Positions 56,630-64,000 of a stretch of DNA of 64,000 nucleotides are shown here, one piece after another. Below the pieces are notes generated by a model. That model was given only the letters and a program-made list of their open reading frames with translations, made no database searches and was not told where the DNA came from. The DNA comes from Casimicrobiaceae bacterium (GTDB lineage: Bacteria; Pseudomonadota; Gammaproteobacteria; Burkholderiales; Casimicrobiaceae). The stretch's first letter is position 1. Each line of letters begins with the position of its first letter. The stretch covers positions 1 to 64,000 of the forward strand of contig JANWWI010000006.1 of NCBI GenBank assembly GCA_025056355.1, given 5' to 3'. The translations under genes were made by a program, and so were the position numbers.

Positions 56630-58756
56630 ATGTCAACCAAAGCCCTCTGTCACGCCGCTTCCCGCTACTTCCGGATGACCCGGACGCATCTGCGTGTCCG
56701 CTGCATGTCGCTTTCCTCGCGTCCGCTCTTGATTCTCGCCGCGGCGCTTGCGTGGGGGTTGAGCGCCGAGGCGCAAGTGCGCGAGCGCTTTGGCGGCGAT
56801 CCGCTCGGCGCTTTTGCCGCCACGACGGAAATTGGCCGCGCACCGCCGGCGGTGGTGGAAGCACCCAAACAGGCCGCGGCCCCGGTGCGCTTTCAGCTCG
56901 AAGGCGAACCCGCGCTTTCCTTCGAAGCCGAGCCGATGGCGCACGCCCAAGCGCGGCACAAGCGCGACCTGGCCGCCTCAAGCGCTCAAGGCGAGCGGCG
57001 CAAGATCGCGCGCATTGGCTATCCACGCGAGCTTGTGTCGGGACCGGTGCGGTTGAACGGCGCCCTGCTGCCGTGGCAAACGCAGCCCGATGGTCGACGG
57101 CTCGTCGGTGCCAGTTTCAACGCGTCCCTCGCCGCGGGACTGCGGGTGCAGTACGCCATTTACGGTGCGCCGGTGACGCTACGCTTCGCCGGCTCGGGGC
57201 GGCCGGAGGTCTATGAGATCACACCGCCGCTCGGAGAGCCGCAATGGTCGCCCGTGCTTGAAGGCGAGCGCGCGCGGGTCGAACTCGAGCTGGCCGCGGG
57301 CGTGGATCCTGCCCGTGTCGAAATTGAATTCATCCGGCTTTCGCACCTCGAAGTCGCCGGGGCAAGTCTGCTGCGGAAACACCCCGAAAACATCGGTGAC
57401 TCGGGCATCTGCAACATCGATGTCGCCTGCGTCCAGAACCCCAGTCAGGCGCTGCTTGCGGCGGCCCGATCCGTGGCCAAGTATGTGTTTTCGGATCGAC
57501 AGGGCAATTCCAGCCTCTGCACGGGGACGCTCGTGAACTCCGTGCCAAGCAGCAACGTGCCGTACTTTCTTACTGCGGCGCACTGCATTGGCCGCCAGGA
57601 TGAGGCGGACTCGCTCGTGCTGTACTGGTTTTTCGACGCGGTGGCCTGCGACAGCCTGGCCATTCCGGATTTCGTGGTGACCTTTGGCGGGGCCACGCTG
57701 CTCACGGTGGAAGAAAACCTCGATTTCGCGTTGCTTCGGCTGCGTCAGTCGCCGCCGAGCGGGGCGGTCTTTAGCGCCTGGAACGCCGGAGTTCTTCGGC
57801 GGCAGACGCCGGCAATCGCTCTGCACCATCCCGCGGGCGACCTCAAAAAATTCTCACAAGGCTTCACACAGGGCTATGCCCGCGGCTCGCCCGCGCTCAA
57901 CGGGCTCTTCTTCGGCTACGACAGCTTTATCGAAATGCGTTGGCGAGACGGCACGACCGAAGGCGGCTCGAGTGGGTCGGGTTTGTTTACGTTCAACGCG
58001 AGCCCGGCTCCCGGCTTTCCATCCGGCTACTACGAGTTGCGCGGCGTACTCTCGGGAGGGGATGCCTCGTGCCAAAACCCTTCCGGGCGTGACCTTTATG
58101 GACGGCTTGACCTCATGATGGCCAAGCTCGCGCCCTACCTGCATCCAGCTTCGCTACCGCCGCGTTCTGACGCGACAACGCGCTACCTGGTCGAATACTA
58201 CAACCCCAAATTCGATTACTACTTCTCCACCTCGCGAGAGGACGACAAGGCGCTTCTGGATTCCCATCGAGAAACTATCGAGGGCCTCGAAAACGGTCAG
58301 CAAAGAACGCGGCAAGTGCAAACCTTTTACCGGACCGGGTATTTTCAGCGCACTTCGGCGCAACCGACCTCTGGTCTGTCACCGCTTACGCGTTATTTCA
58401 TGCGCGGCGCTGCTGTCGGCAGCATTTGGAATGAGCCGCGCGGGTCCCACTTCTATATCGCCTCGGACTCCGAACGGAACGACATTCGAAACACCGGCAA
58501 AGAAATTCCGGCCTCGCTGTGCGAGTCTTATCCGATCCAGTACTTCTGCAACGAGGGCACCGACTCTTTCGTCGGCTTGCCGGTGGCAGGGGCCTGTTTT
58601 TCCAACGAGATTCCCGTGGTGCGGCTCTTCAAGGGTCCTCCGCGCTATGTCAACGATGGCAACCACCGCTTTGTGGCGGATCCGGCGCTACGTGCCTTCA
58701 TGCGCGACGAGCTGGGTTGGAGTGATGAGGGAGTGAAGTTCTGCGTGTTCCGCTGA
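56630..58756 (+). CDS. Secreted trypsin-like serine protease with C-terminal DUF5648-like region
   Basis: 708 aa from ATG 56630 (GAGG seven nt upstream); ATG 56705 would give a shorter, more usual signal peptide (MSLSSRPLLILAAALAWGLSAEA). The catalytic triad is visible: His in LTAAHCIG, Asp in NLDFALLRL, Ser in GTTEGGSSGSGLF. Cysteine pairs (CNIDVAC, SLCTG) suggest a disulfide-bonded exported enzyme. About 220 N-terminal residues form a prodomain-like part. The C-terminus carries two YxHYF-like units (VEYYNPKFDYYFSTS; SHFYIASDSERNDI) typical of DUF5648. Substrate unknown. Confidence 0.85.
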   Translation: MSTKALCHAASRYFRMTRTHLRVRCMSLSSRPLLILAAALAWGLSAEAQVRERFGGDPLGAFAATTEIGRAPPAVVEAPKQAAAPVRFQLEGEPALSFEAEPMAHAQARHKRDLAASSAQGERRKIARIGYPRELVSGPVRLNGALLPWQTQPDGRRLVGASFNASLAAGLRVQYAIYGAPVTLRFAGSGRPEVYEITPPLGEPQWSPVLEGERARVELELAAGVDPARVEIEFIRLSHLEVAGASLLRKHPENIGDSGICNIDVACVQNPSQALLAAARSVAKYVFSDRQGNSSLCTGTLVNSVPSSNVPYFLTAAHCIGRQDEADSLVLYWFFDAVACDSLAIPDFVVTFGGATLLTVEENLDFALLRLRQSPPSGAVFSAWNAGVLRRQTPAIALHHPAGDLKKFSQGFTQGYARGSPALNGLFFGYDSFIEMRWRDGTTEGGSSGSGLFTFNASPAPGFPSGYYELRGVLSGGDASCQNPSGRDLYGRLDLMMAKLAPYLHPASLPPRSDATTRYLVEYYNPKFDYYFSTSREDDKALLDSHRETIEGLENGQQRTRQVQTFYRTGYFQRTSAQPTSGLSPLTRYFMRGAAVGSIWNEPRGSHFYIASDSERNDIRNTGKEIPASLCESYPIQYFCNEGTDSFVGLPVAGACFSNEIPVVRLFKGPPRYVNDGNHRFVADPALRAFMRDELGWSDEGVKFCVFR

Positions 58757-58795
58757 GAGGCAAACCCGGCTCTCCAGCGGCGCGTGTAGCCGCGG

Positions 58796-59605
58796 TCAGA
58801 AGTGATAAGAAACCTCGACCGGCTGGCCGAGCGTGACACGCCCAGGCCGCTCAACCACCGCGTAGCGCCCAAAGGTTGCGCCACCTTCATCGGGGTCGTT
58901 GCGCAGACGGGCAAGCGTCACGAGCGGTTCACTGCCGAGGCGCACGCCGGTTGATTGATCGGTCGTGGTGACCTCGCAGCGCACACAGGGTTTGGTAAAG
59001 CGCAGCACCACCTCGCCGATCACGAGCCGGTCGATCGAATCCTCCTCCCACGCGCCGAGCCCGTCGAGCACCAAGTTCGGGCGAAAGCGATCCATGGGGA
59101 GGTTGCCGCCACGGCCGCCGTAGAGTGCCGCATTGAGCGCGGCAAGCGAGGCCAGATTGGTCACGAGAACCGGCGCTGCATCGCTAAAAAAGCCGCGCGC
59201 TGCCGCGCTCTCGGCGATGGCGCGCTCATCGACCCGCACGAGACGCAGCCCCGGCTGGCAAAGCTCATGCGCCCACCAGGCCGCAACGGCATCGCCTTCA
59301 TCGATCGCCTCGATCTCACGCCGCCAGAGCCGGACGCGAACTCGGCTCGTCGGCTCGCCGGGCTCGAGCACAAAACGCGCGCCGCTCGGTGCCGTCAGTT
59401 CGAGCGCACCCTGGGCGCTCACTTGGGCAGCAAAGCAAGCAAGCTCGGGCCGTTCGCGCTGTGTGACAAAGCGCGCCGGGCTCTGCCGCGCATCGACGAG
59501 CATCCAGGACCGATCGCCTCGCAGCCCCGCGGCGCAGACCTCGATGCTTGGATGGGCGAGCCCGCGAAGCGCTTTGACCGGATAGGTGAAAAGCCCGGCA
59601 AGCAC
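58796..59605 (-). CDS. MOSC domain protein with beta-barrel N-domain (YcbX-like)
   Basis: 269 aa. N-terminal MOSC_N beta barrel: LFTYPVKALRGLAHPSIEVCAAGLRGDRSWMLVD (about 5-38). The C-terminal MOSC has DRFRPNLVLDGLGAWEEDSIDRLVIGEVVLRFTKPCVRCEVTTTDQSTG, where Cys in PCVRCEVTTTDQ is the molybdenum-cofactor sulfur/ligand residue of the MARC/YcbX group. It probably reduces N-hydroxylated compounds with a partner reductase. GTG 59605 is the only sensible start after the cytochrome c4 stop; no ribosome site is clear. Confidence 0.85.
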   Translation of the reverse strand: MLAGLFTYPVKALRGLAHPSIEVCAAGLRGDRSWMLVDARQSPARFVTQRERPELACFAAQVSAQGALELTAPSGARFVLEPGEPTSRVRVRLWRREIEAIDEGDAVAAWWAHELCQPGLRLVRVDERAIAESAAARGFFSDAAPVLVTNLASLAALNAALYGGRGGNLPMDRFRPNLVLDGLGAWEEDSIDRLVIGEVVLRFTKPCVRCEVTTTDQSTGVRLGSEPLVTLARLRNDPDEGGATFGRYAVVERPGRVTLGQPVEVSYHF

Positions 59606-59628
59606 CGGACTTGAGCAACGTACGGGTC

Positions 59629-60279
59629 TTAGTAGTTCGGCTTGAGCCCCGCTGCGTATTCCGCAAGCGCCTTGATTTCCTCCTCGGTGAGCTTGGCCGC
59701 GATTTGCATCATCATGCGGCCCGGGAGGTTGGCGTCTTTCTCGCTCGGCTTGCCACGCTGGCCGTTTTTGAAGGCGAGCAGCTGCGCCGACGTGTATTCG
59801 GCATGCTGACCGCCGATGCGTGGATACTGCTGCGGAATCCCGGCACCGGTCGGGGAGTGGCATCCAGCACAAGCGGGAAGACCGCGAGCGGCATCCCCGC
59901 CGCGGTAGAGCCGCTCGGCGCTCTGGGCGAGCTTCATGTCGCGCGCGCCGGCCGGACGCGGCTTGAGGCTTTGGTAGTACGCCCCGAGCGCACGCATATC
60001 TTCGCTTGAGAGCGCAGAGGCGAAGCCCTTCATGACCGCGTTTTCGCGCTGGCCCGATTTGTAGTGCTCGAGCTGCCGGGCAATGTAGGCCGCCGGCAGA
60101 CCTGCAAGCGATGGAAACTGCGGCGAGAGGCTCACCCCATCGGCGCCATGGCAGCCGGCGCACGTTCCCGACAGAGCTTTGCCCTTTTCAGCGAGGGCGG
60201 AGGGCGACGAGACCTCGGCCTGCGCGACCCCGGTCAAGATGAGAAAGCTAGCGGCGAAGGCGGACAAAACGGGTTTCAT
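59629..60279 (-). CDS. Dihaem cytochrome c4-type protein
   Basis: 216 aa with signal peptide (about 1-21). Two c-type haem sites, CAGCH (about 39-43) and CAGCH (about 135-139), each in a class I domain with a downstream Met (AVMKGFASAL; RMMMQIAAKL). Cytochromes c4 carry electrons to terminal oxidases in the periplasm or bound to the membrane. Divergent from engB, the usual arrangement in beta- and gammaproteobacteria. Confidence 0.94.
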   Translation of the reverse strand: MKPVLSAFAASFLILTGVAQAEVSSPSALAEKGKALSGTCAGCHGADGVSLSPQFPSLAGLPAAYIARQLEHYKSGQRENAVMKGFASALSSEDMRALGAYYQSLKPRPAGARDMKLAQSAERLYRGGDAARGLPACAGCHSPTGAGIPQQYPRIGGQHAEYTSAQLLAFKNGQRGKPSEKDANLPGRMMMQIAAKLTEEEIKALAEYAAGLKPNY

Positions 60280-60427
60280 GGGGTTGCACTGAAAGACGCC
60301 TCACCTCGGGCGCGGCACCGGCATTGCTCAGCGGGACGCTCGAGCGTGCAAACAACGGGCTCGAAAGCGGCATTCATTCTATAAGGCGCGCCCGCGTGGG
60401 GTCGTCTCGGTCGTGGACAATCGCGCC

Positions 60428-61174
60428 ATGAGCGAGCGCAAAGCGGCCACGCGCACCGCAACCGGGCTGCGAGCCTCTCCGGGCGCACCTCCGGCAAAAA
60501 GCGCAATGGCCACCCCTGCACCCCGGCCGACGCAAGGCGTCGAACGCGTCGCGGCATTCGCCGGTGCGTGCTTTCGATGTTCCGTCGTTCACGCGAACGA
60601 ATTGCCCGCGGAAACCGGACCCGAGATCGCCTTCGTCGGGCGCTCCAATGCGGGCAAGTCGAGCGCGATCAACCGACTGGTCGGGCAGCGGCGGCTCGCC
60701 TTTGCGAGCAAGCTGCCGGGCCGCACGCGCGAGATCAACTTTTTCGCGCTGCCTTCCGGTGGCCACCTGGTCGATCTGCCCGGCTACGGCTTCGCGCGAA
60801 TCCCGCAGCAGCGGCAGCGTGCCTGGAGCGACGCGATCGAGCACTACCTGCTCACGCGAAGGGCCCTCGCACTCATCGTGCTTGTCATGGACATCCGCCA
60901 TGCACCGACGGCATCGGATCTTGCCTTCCTTGCGTGGCTGCGTGCAGCACGCCGCAAGTCCGTGCCGATCCTTGCCCTTCTGACGAAAGCCGATCAACTC
61001 CGCGCAAGTGAACGCATGAGGCGACTGCACCAAGCGAAAGCCGCGCTTGCAAGCGAGCTTCAACCAGGTGATTCGATCATCGCCTTCTCCTCAATGAGCG
61101 GCGAGGGTCTTGCCCAGTGTGACGCGTTGCTGTCGCGCCTCCTCCGAAACGGAGACACCAACCTCGCCACGTGA
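60428..61174 (+). CDS. engB: Ribosome biogenesis GTPase EngB (YihA/YsxC)
   Basis: 248 aa from ATG 60428. GTPase boxes: G1 GRSNAGKSS, G2 Thr in LPGRTREINFF, G3 DLPGYGFA, G4 LTKAD, G5 near FSSMSGEG. Needed for assembly of the 50S subunit. It has an N-terminal extension of about 35 Ala/Pro/Thr-rich residues; ATG 60506 before the domain is a possible shorter start. Confidence 0.95.
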   Translation: MSERKAATRTATGLRASPGAPPAKSAMATPAPRPTQGVERVAAFAGACFRCSVVHANELPAETGPEIAFVGRSNAGKSSAINRLVGQRRLAFASKLPGRTREINFFALPSGGHLVDLPGYGFARIPQQRQRAWSDAIEHYLLTRRALALIVLVMDIRHAPTASDLAFLAWLRAARRKSVPILALLTKADQLRASERMRRLHQAKAALASELQPGDSIIAFSSMSGEGLAQCDALLSRLLRNGDTNLAT

Positions 61175-61293
61175 TCCATCTGGCAAGCACGCCCTCACAC
61201 ACGGGGCGGAGCCTTCGGGAAGACGCACCCCAGGCAAGCCGAAAAGCAGCCCCGATCCCTCGATGGCAGTCCACGCCGTCCCCCAGCCCCGGC

Positions 61294-62424
61294 TTAGCGC
61301 TTGCTCGGGCGCGCGATCGACATCCGAAGGCCAAGCCTCGCAAGCGCTGCCAACAACAGCCCCAGCAATACAAGCCCGGCAGGCCCAACGGCCGGCACAG
61401 GCAAGGTAACACAGGTAATGTTGACGCTGGTGACATTCGAGGTCGCCGTGCCCGAGGCGTTGGAAACCGTGCAGGTCTGGCCCGTGGGCTGGGTGCCAAC
61501 CGTCACCGTGTAGGACGTGCCGTGCGTAACCGGATTCGGGAAGCTGTAGCTGCCGTTGGCACTGACCGTCACCGTCTGTGCGCCGCCATTGAGCAAAAGC
61601 GTCACGCTGCCACCGGAGAGCCCGCTCACCGTACCACCCAGGGTGTGGGTCAGGGTAAAGACGTAGACCGCACCGCTGCCAGAGGCCGAGTCGTTCGACT
61701 GGTCGCCATTGACCCCCGTGGCGCTGCTGTCTTCGAAGCGCGCCCCCACGGCCAAGGTGTTGCCATCGGAAGAAAGGGCAACAGAGAAGCCGAACCAGTC
61801 CCCCTGCTCCGTATTGCTTGCCTTGATGTAGGCCTGCTGCACCCAGGTTGTGCCTGAGCGCACAAAGACATAGACCGCACCGCTGTCAAAGGCCGAGTTG
61901 TTCGACTCGTCGCCATCGACCCCCGTGGCGCTGCTGTCTTCGAGGCGCGCCCCCACCGCAAGCGTGTTGCCGTCGCCGGAGAGAGCAACGGACCAGCCGA
62001 ACCAGTCCCCCGCCCCCGTATTGCTTGCCTTCACGTAGGCTTGCTGGACAAAGGTCGGATCAATCGTCACCGGATAGCGGGCCTGGGCATCATCGACCCG
62101 ATAGATCAGCCGCCCAGACTCATGTACCAACCGCACCGGAAGCAAAAACCCGCGCGCATCCCAGGCCTTGAGCCCCTCGAAATACAACCGCCCATGCCCA
62201 TTGGCCAACACCAGGCGCCCAGCCTCAAGCCTTGCCTCATAACCCGGCGCCTCAAGAGCCAAAACCACCTCCAGCGGCCCCATCCCCGCAGGCCGCGCAT
62301 CAATCTGCACCCAGTGCTGCGCACCTTGCGGCCCATACAACCACCATTCGCGCTGACCAACCCCTAGCCAGCGCTCCACACGCTGCTCAAGCTTGGAGGC
62401 CACAGGCACAGCATCCACATCCAC
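61294..62424 (-). CDS. FG-GAP repeat surface protein with IPTL-like tail, C-terminal fragment of a frameshifted gene
   Basis: 376 aa from an internal GTG; the true N-terminus is in the frame beginning at 62822. Contains a beta-rich region, two FG-GAP-type repeats (about 126-256: DWFGWSVALSGDGNTLAVGA and DWFGFSVALSSDGNTLAVGA), a bacterial Ig-like domain (GGTVSGLSGGSVTLLLNGG ... TCTVSNASGTATSNVTSVNITC), and a sorting tail VPAVGPAGLVLLGLLLAAL followed by basic residues. Such tails direct proteins to an exosortase-like processing enzyme. A second protein with this kind of tail is at 15900-16874. Confidence 0.75.
   Translation of the reverse strand: MDVDAVPVASKLEQRVERWLGVGQREWWLYGPQGAQHWVQIDARPAGMGPLEVVLALEAPGYEARLEAGRLVLANGHGRLYFEGLKAWDARGFLLPVRLVHESGRLIYRVDDAQARYPVTIDPTFVQQAYVKASNTGAGDWFGWSVALSGDGNTLAVGARLEDSSATGVDGDESNNSAFDSGAVYVFVRSGTTWVQQAYIKASNTEQGDWFGFSVALSSDGNTLAVGARFEDSSATGVNGDQSNDSASGSGAVYVFTLTHTLGGTVSGLSGGSVTLLLNGGAQTVTVSANGSYSFPNPVTHGTSYTVTVGTQPTGQTCTVSNASGTATSNVTSVNITCVTLPVPAVGPAGLVLLGLLLAALARLGLRMSIARPSKR
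61657..62049 (-). repeat. Two tandem FG-GAP-type coding repeats of about 66-69 codons
   Basis: Repeat 1 (61843-62049) and repeat 2 (61657-61842) encode near-identical units starting VQQAYVKASNT / VQQAYIKASNT and continuing GDWFG.SVALS.DGNTLAVGAR.EDSSATGV.GD. More than 80% of the aligned residues match, which points to recent duplication or conversion inside the gene. Confidence 0.85.
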
Positions 62425-62822
62425 GGAAAGCCCCCAGCTGCGCCCCCCACCACCGGCCGCATCCAGCCAGGTCGACCCACCGCCTCCGTGCGAAGCCGAA
62501 CCCGACCAAGCGCACCGCGCGTGATTTCAAAATCAACCCACCCCCCCTGCTCCCAACGCGCCAGATAGCCCTGGTGCGCATTGCGCGCCAACCAAACATC
62601 GCCTCTTTCTTGCAACCGAACAGCATACGCACGCGCTTCACGCTCAGCAGCAATCTGCGCCGCAAGGCTTGCTTTGGCGGCCACATCGAGCTCAAGCGCC
62701 TTGCTTTCGGTGGGGCGCAGGGAAGTTTTTGCAGCAGCAAGGAAAGGCAGTGTCAAAGACACCACCGCGCTTACTGCAGCCAAAGCAGGCAGCACGGCAA
62801 TAAAGCGCCGGAGATGCTTCAT
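62364..62822 (-). CDS. N-terminal fragment of the frameshifted FG-GAP protein
   Basis: 152-aa frame. It begins with a signal peptide (MKHLRRFIAVLPALAAVSAV ... LPFLAAA) and continues with a helical stretch and GYLARWEQGGWVDFEITRGALGRVRLRTE. After that it turns into unlikely sequence, while the neighbouring frame takes over with GGGGSTWLDAAGGGGRSWGLSVDVDAVPVASKLEQ. The switch lies at about 62470-62500. Read together, the gene would run 62822 to 61294 and encode about 509 aa. Confidence 0.7.
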   Translation of the reverse strand: MKHLRRFIAVLPALAAVSAVVSLTLPFLAAAKTSLRPTESKALELDVAAKASLAAQIAAEREARAYAVRLQERGDVWLARNAHQGYLARWEQGGWVDFEITRGALGRVRLRTEAVGRPGWMRPVVGGAAGGFPWMWMLCLWPPSLSSVWSAG

Positions 62823-63279
62823 CGCACAGCCTCTTCCTCAAAAAAGATCGCACTAAACGAACTAGAAAAGGCGAAGAAAATTCAGCGATGAACTTAAAAC
62901 TCAACGCGCCTAAGCAGGGCTAGGGCACGATACGGGGCAAGAACTATCCTGTCAAGGCCTTCTTATCACGCAGCCGCCCTTTGCTTGAGAGCGAGCCGCT
63001 TGGCAGCCCACACAAAAGCCTTAGCGCAAGAAGACTCAAGCCGCCGCACTCGTGAAGGCGGGCACTGTGGATAAACCACCACCCTCACGCAGCTCGACGG
63101 CAGCGCAGCATGCCGCGCATGGTCGAGGTCACCCGGAGCTGAAACGTCTCGCCTGGGCACCGAAATGAAAAAACAATCGATTCGGCCTCCATCTTGCCTC
63201 ACCGCTCAACCGCGAGCCTCCTCGATGCGCTGGACTTTCTCGGCTGTTTCGGTTCGCTTGAGTCCAAGCCGCCGACCGC
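62823..63279. other. Gap between the FG-GAP gene and comM
   Basis: About 455 bp, somewhat lower GC than the flanks near 62840-62960. It should hold the promoter of the minus-strand FG-GAP gene. I see no RNA gene, terminator or convincing coding frame. Confidence 0.4.
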
Positions 63280-64000
63280 TTAGAACTCGATGCGATAGCT
63301 CAAGGCCTCGGCCATGTGTGTGGCCCCGATCGAATCGCACCCGGCCAGATCGGCAATCGTGCGCGCCACGCGCAGGAGGCGGTGCAACCCTCGGCCGCTG
63401 AGTCCGAGCCGCTCGGCCGCCTTGAGCAAGAGCTCCTGCGCGGCCGGGGCGCAAATGGCCACGGCGTCGAGCTGCCCGGCAGCAAGCACGGCGTTGGGCA
63501 CCCCTTGACGCGCGATCTGACGTTCGCGCGCCGCGATGACCCGCGCACGCACCTGTGCGCTCGACTCGCCGCTTGGCGCTTCACGCAGCACGCGCGGCTC
63601 GACCGGCCCGACCAGAATGCGCAGGTCAATGCGATCAAGCAGCGGCCCGGAAATACGCGCCCGATAGCGGGCGACCTGCTCCGGCGTGCAACGACACACA
63701 GCCGCGGCACGAGAACTGCCGTAGTAGCCATCCGGACACGGATTCATCGCGGCGATGAGTTGAAAGCGCGCCGGAAAGCGCACCTGACGCGCCGCCCGGG
63801 CAATGTGGATGTGGCCCGTCTCGAGCGGTTCGCGCAGGCTTTCGAGCACGCGCCGGTCGAATTCAGGCAGCTCATCGAGAAAGAGCACGCCGTGATGCGC
63901 AAGGGAAATCTCGCCGGGTCGCGGCACCGTGCCGCCGCCCACCAGGGCCGCAGCGCTTGCCCCATGGTGCGGCGCGCGAAACGGCCGCTCGCCGAAGCGA
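63280..64000 (-). CDS. comM: YifB/ComM family Mg-chelatase-like AAA+ ATPase, 5' part beyond the window
   Basis: About 240 C-terminal residues; the frame is open to the right edge. Visible: FGERPFRAPHHGAS, GGGTVPRPGEISLAHHGVLFLDELPEFDRRVLESLREPLE (Walker B DELPEF), RFQLIAAMNPCPDGYYG with sensor residues, a Cys-rich insert (CRCTPEQVARYRARISGPLLDRID) and a C-terminal lid with LSGRGLHRLLRVARTIADL. ComM is a hexameric helicase that extends branches during natural transformation, so with comF in the same window competence genes are present. Confidence 0.93.
   Translation of the reverse strand, partial: RFGERPFRAPHHGASAAALVGGGTVPRPGEISLAHHGVLFLDELPEFDRRVLESLREPLETGHIHIARAARQVRFPARFQLIAAMNPCPDGYYGSSRAAAVCRCTPEQVARYRARISGPLLDRIDLRILVGPVEPRVLREAPSGESSAQVRARVIAARERQIARQGVPNAVLAAGQLDAVAICAPAAQELLLKAAERLGLSGRGLHRLLRVARTIADLAGCDSIGATHMAEALSYRIEF

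Overview
The window is about 65% GC and almost fully coding. It looks like the chromosome of a betaproteobacterium, probably Burkholderiales or a near relative. The evidence is the family make-up and gene order: argB-slmA, trpEGDC as one unit, bioC / comF-trmL, dapF-DUF484-xerC, gmk-rpoZ-spoT, cytochrome c4 / engB, and proteins ending in IPTL-type sorting tails. The genus cannot be read from the sequence. No integrase, transposase, CRISPR array or phage gene is visible.

Layout. 1-3.4 kb: 3' part of a type I restriction gene (hsdR) next to the 3' end of a tRNA-Lys, the usual edge of a mobile island. 3.6-5.8 kb: ompR-envZ. 5.8-8.2 kb (minus): argB, slmA and a hexose-phosphate mutarotase. 8.3-14 kb (plus): miaB, a large zinc-metalloprotease lipoprotein, an exported unknown and trmB. 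14-16.9 kb: a PglL-like glycan ligase and a divergent exported protein with a C-terminal sorting tail. 16.9-21.1 kb (minus): trpC-trpD-trpG-trpE with an unannotated 15-residue leader peptide holding tandem Trp codons. 21.2-25.4 kb: apaG, cytochrome c', cytochrome b561, a MarR regulator with a palindromic operator, and divergent dacB. 25.4-28.1 kb: plsY, folB, a TerC-family protein and a sugar-dehydrogenase-like SDR. 28.6-34.8 kb: waaA, a GT2 glycosyltransferase, bioC, comF, trmL, a TatD hydrolase and a decayed Doc toxin. 34.9-37.7 kb: an ABC importer of unknown substrate. 37.9-45.7 kb: proA, a three-gene glycan-type cassette (Zn-ribbon methyltransferase, glycosyltransferase, SEC-C/TPR/GT2 fusion), then dapF, DUF484 and xerC. 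46-48.4 kb (minus): two tandem DUF2062 genes and alx behind a probable manganese riboswitch. 48.4-53.1 kb: a TonB/TolA-like proline-rich protein, grxD, and gmk-rpoZ-spoT. 53.2-56.5 kb: rfbBACD for dTDP-rhamnose. 56.6-64 kb: a secreted trypsin-like protease, a MOSC protein, cytochrome c4, engB, a frameshifted FG-GAP surface protein, and the 3' part of comM.

The most interesting items are: the trp leader peptide with possible attenuator; the yybP-ykoY-type element upstream of alx; a DapF whose two catalytic cysteines are both serine although the gene sits in the standard dapF locus; a SpoT with an intact hydrolase but an eroded synthetase; the uncharacterised methyltransferase/glycosyltransferase cassette between proA and dapF; and a minus-strand terminator with no gene in front of it. 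Genes are packed tightly: six convergent pairs overlap tail to tail by 10-42 bp, and many same-strand neighbours share ATGA, GTGA or TTGA junctions, so translational coupling is likely common.
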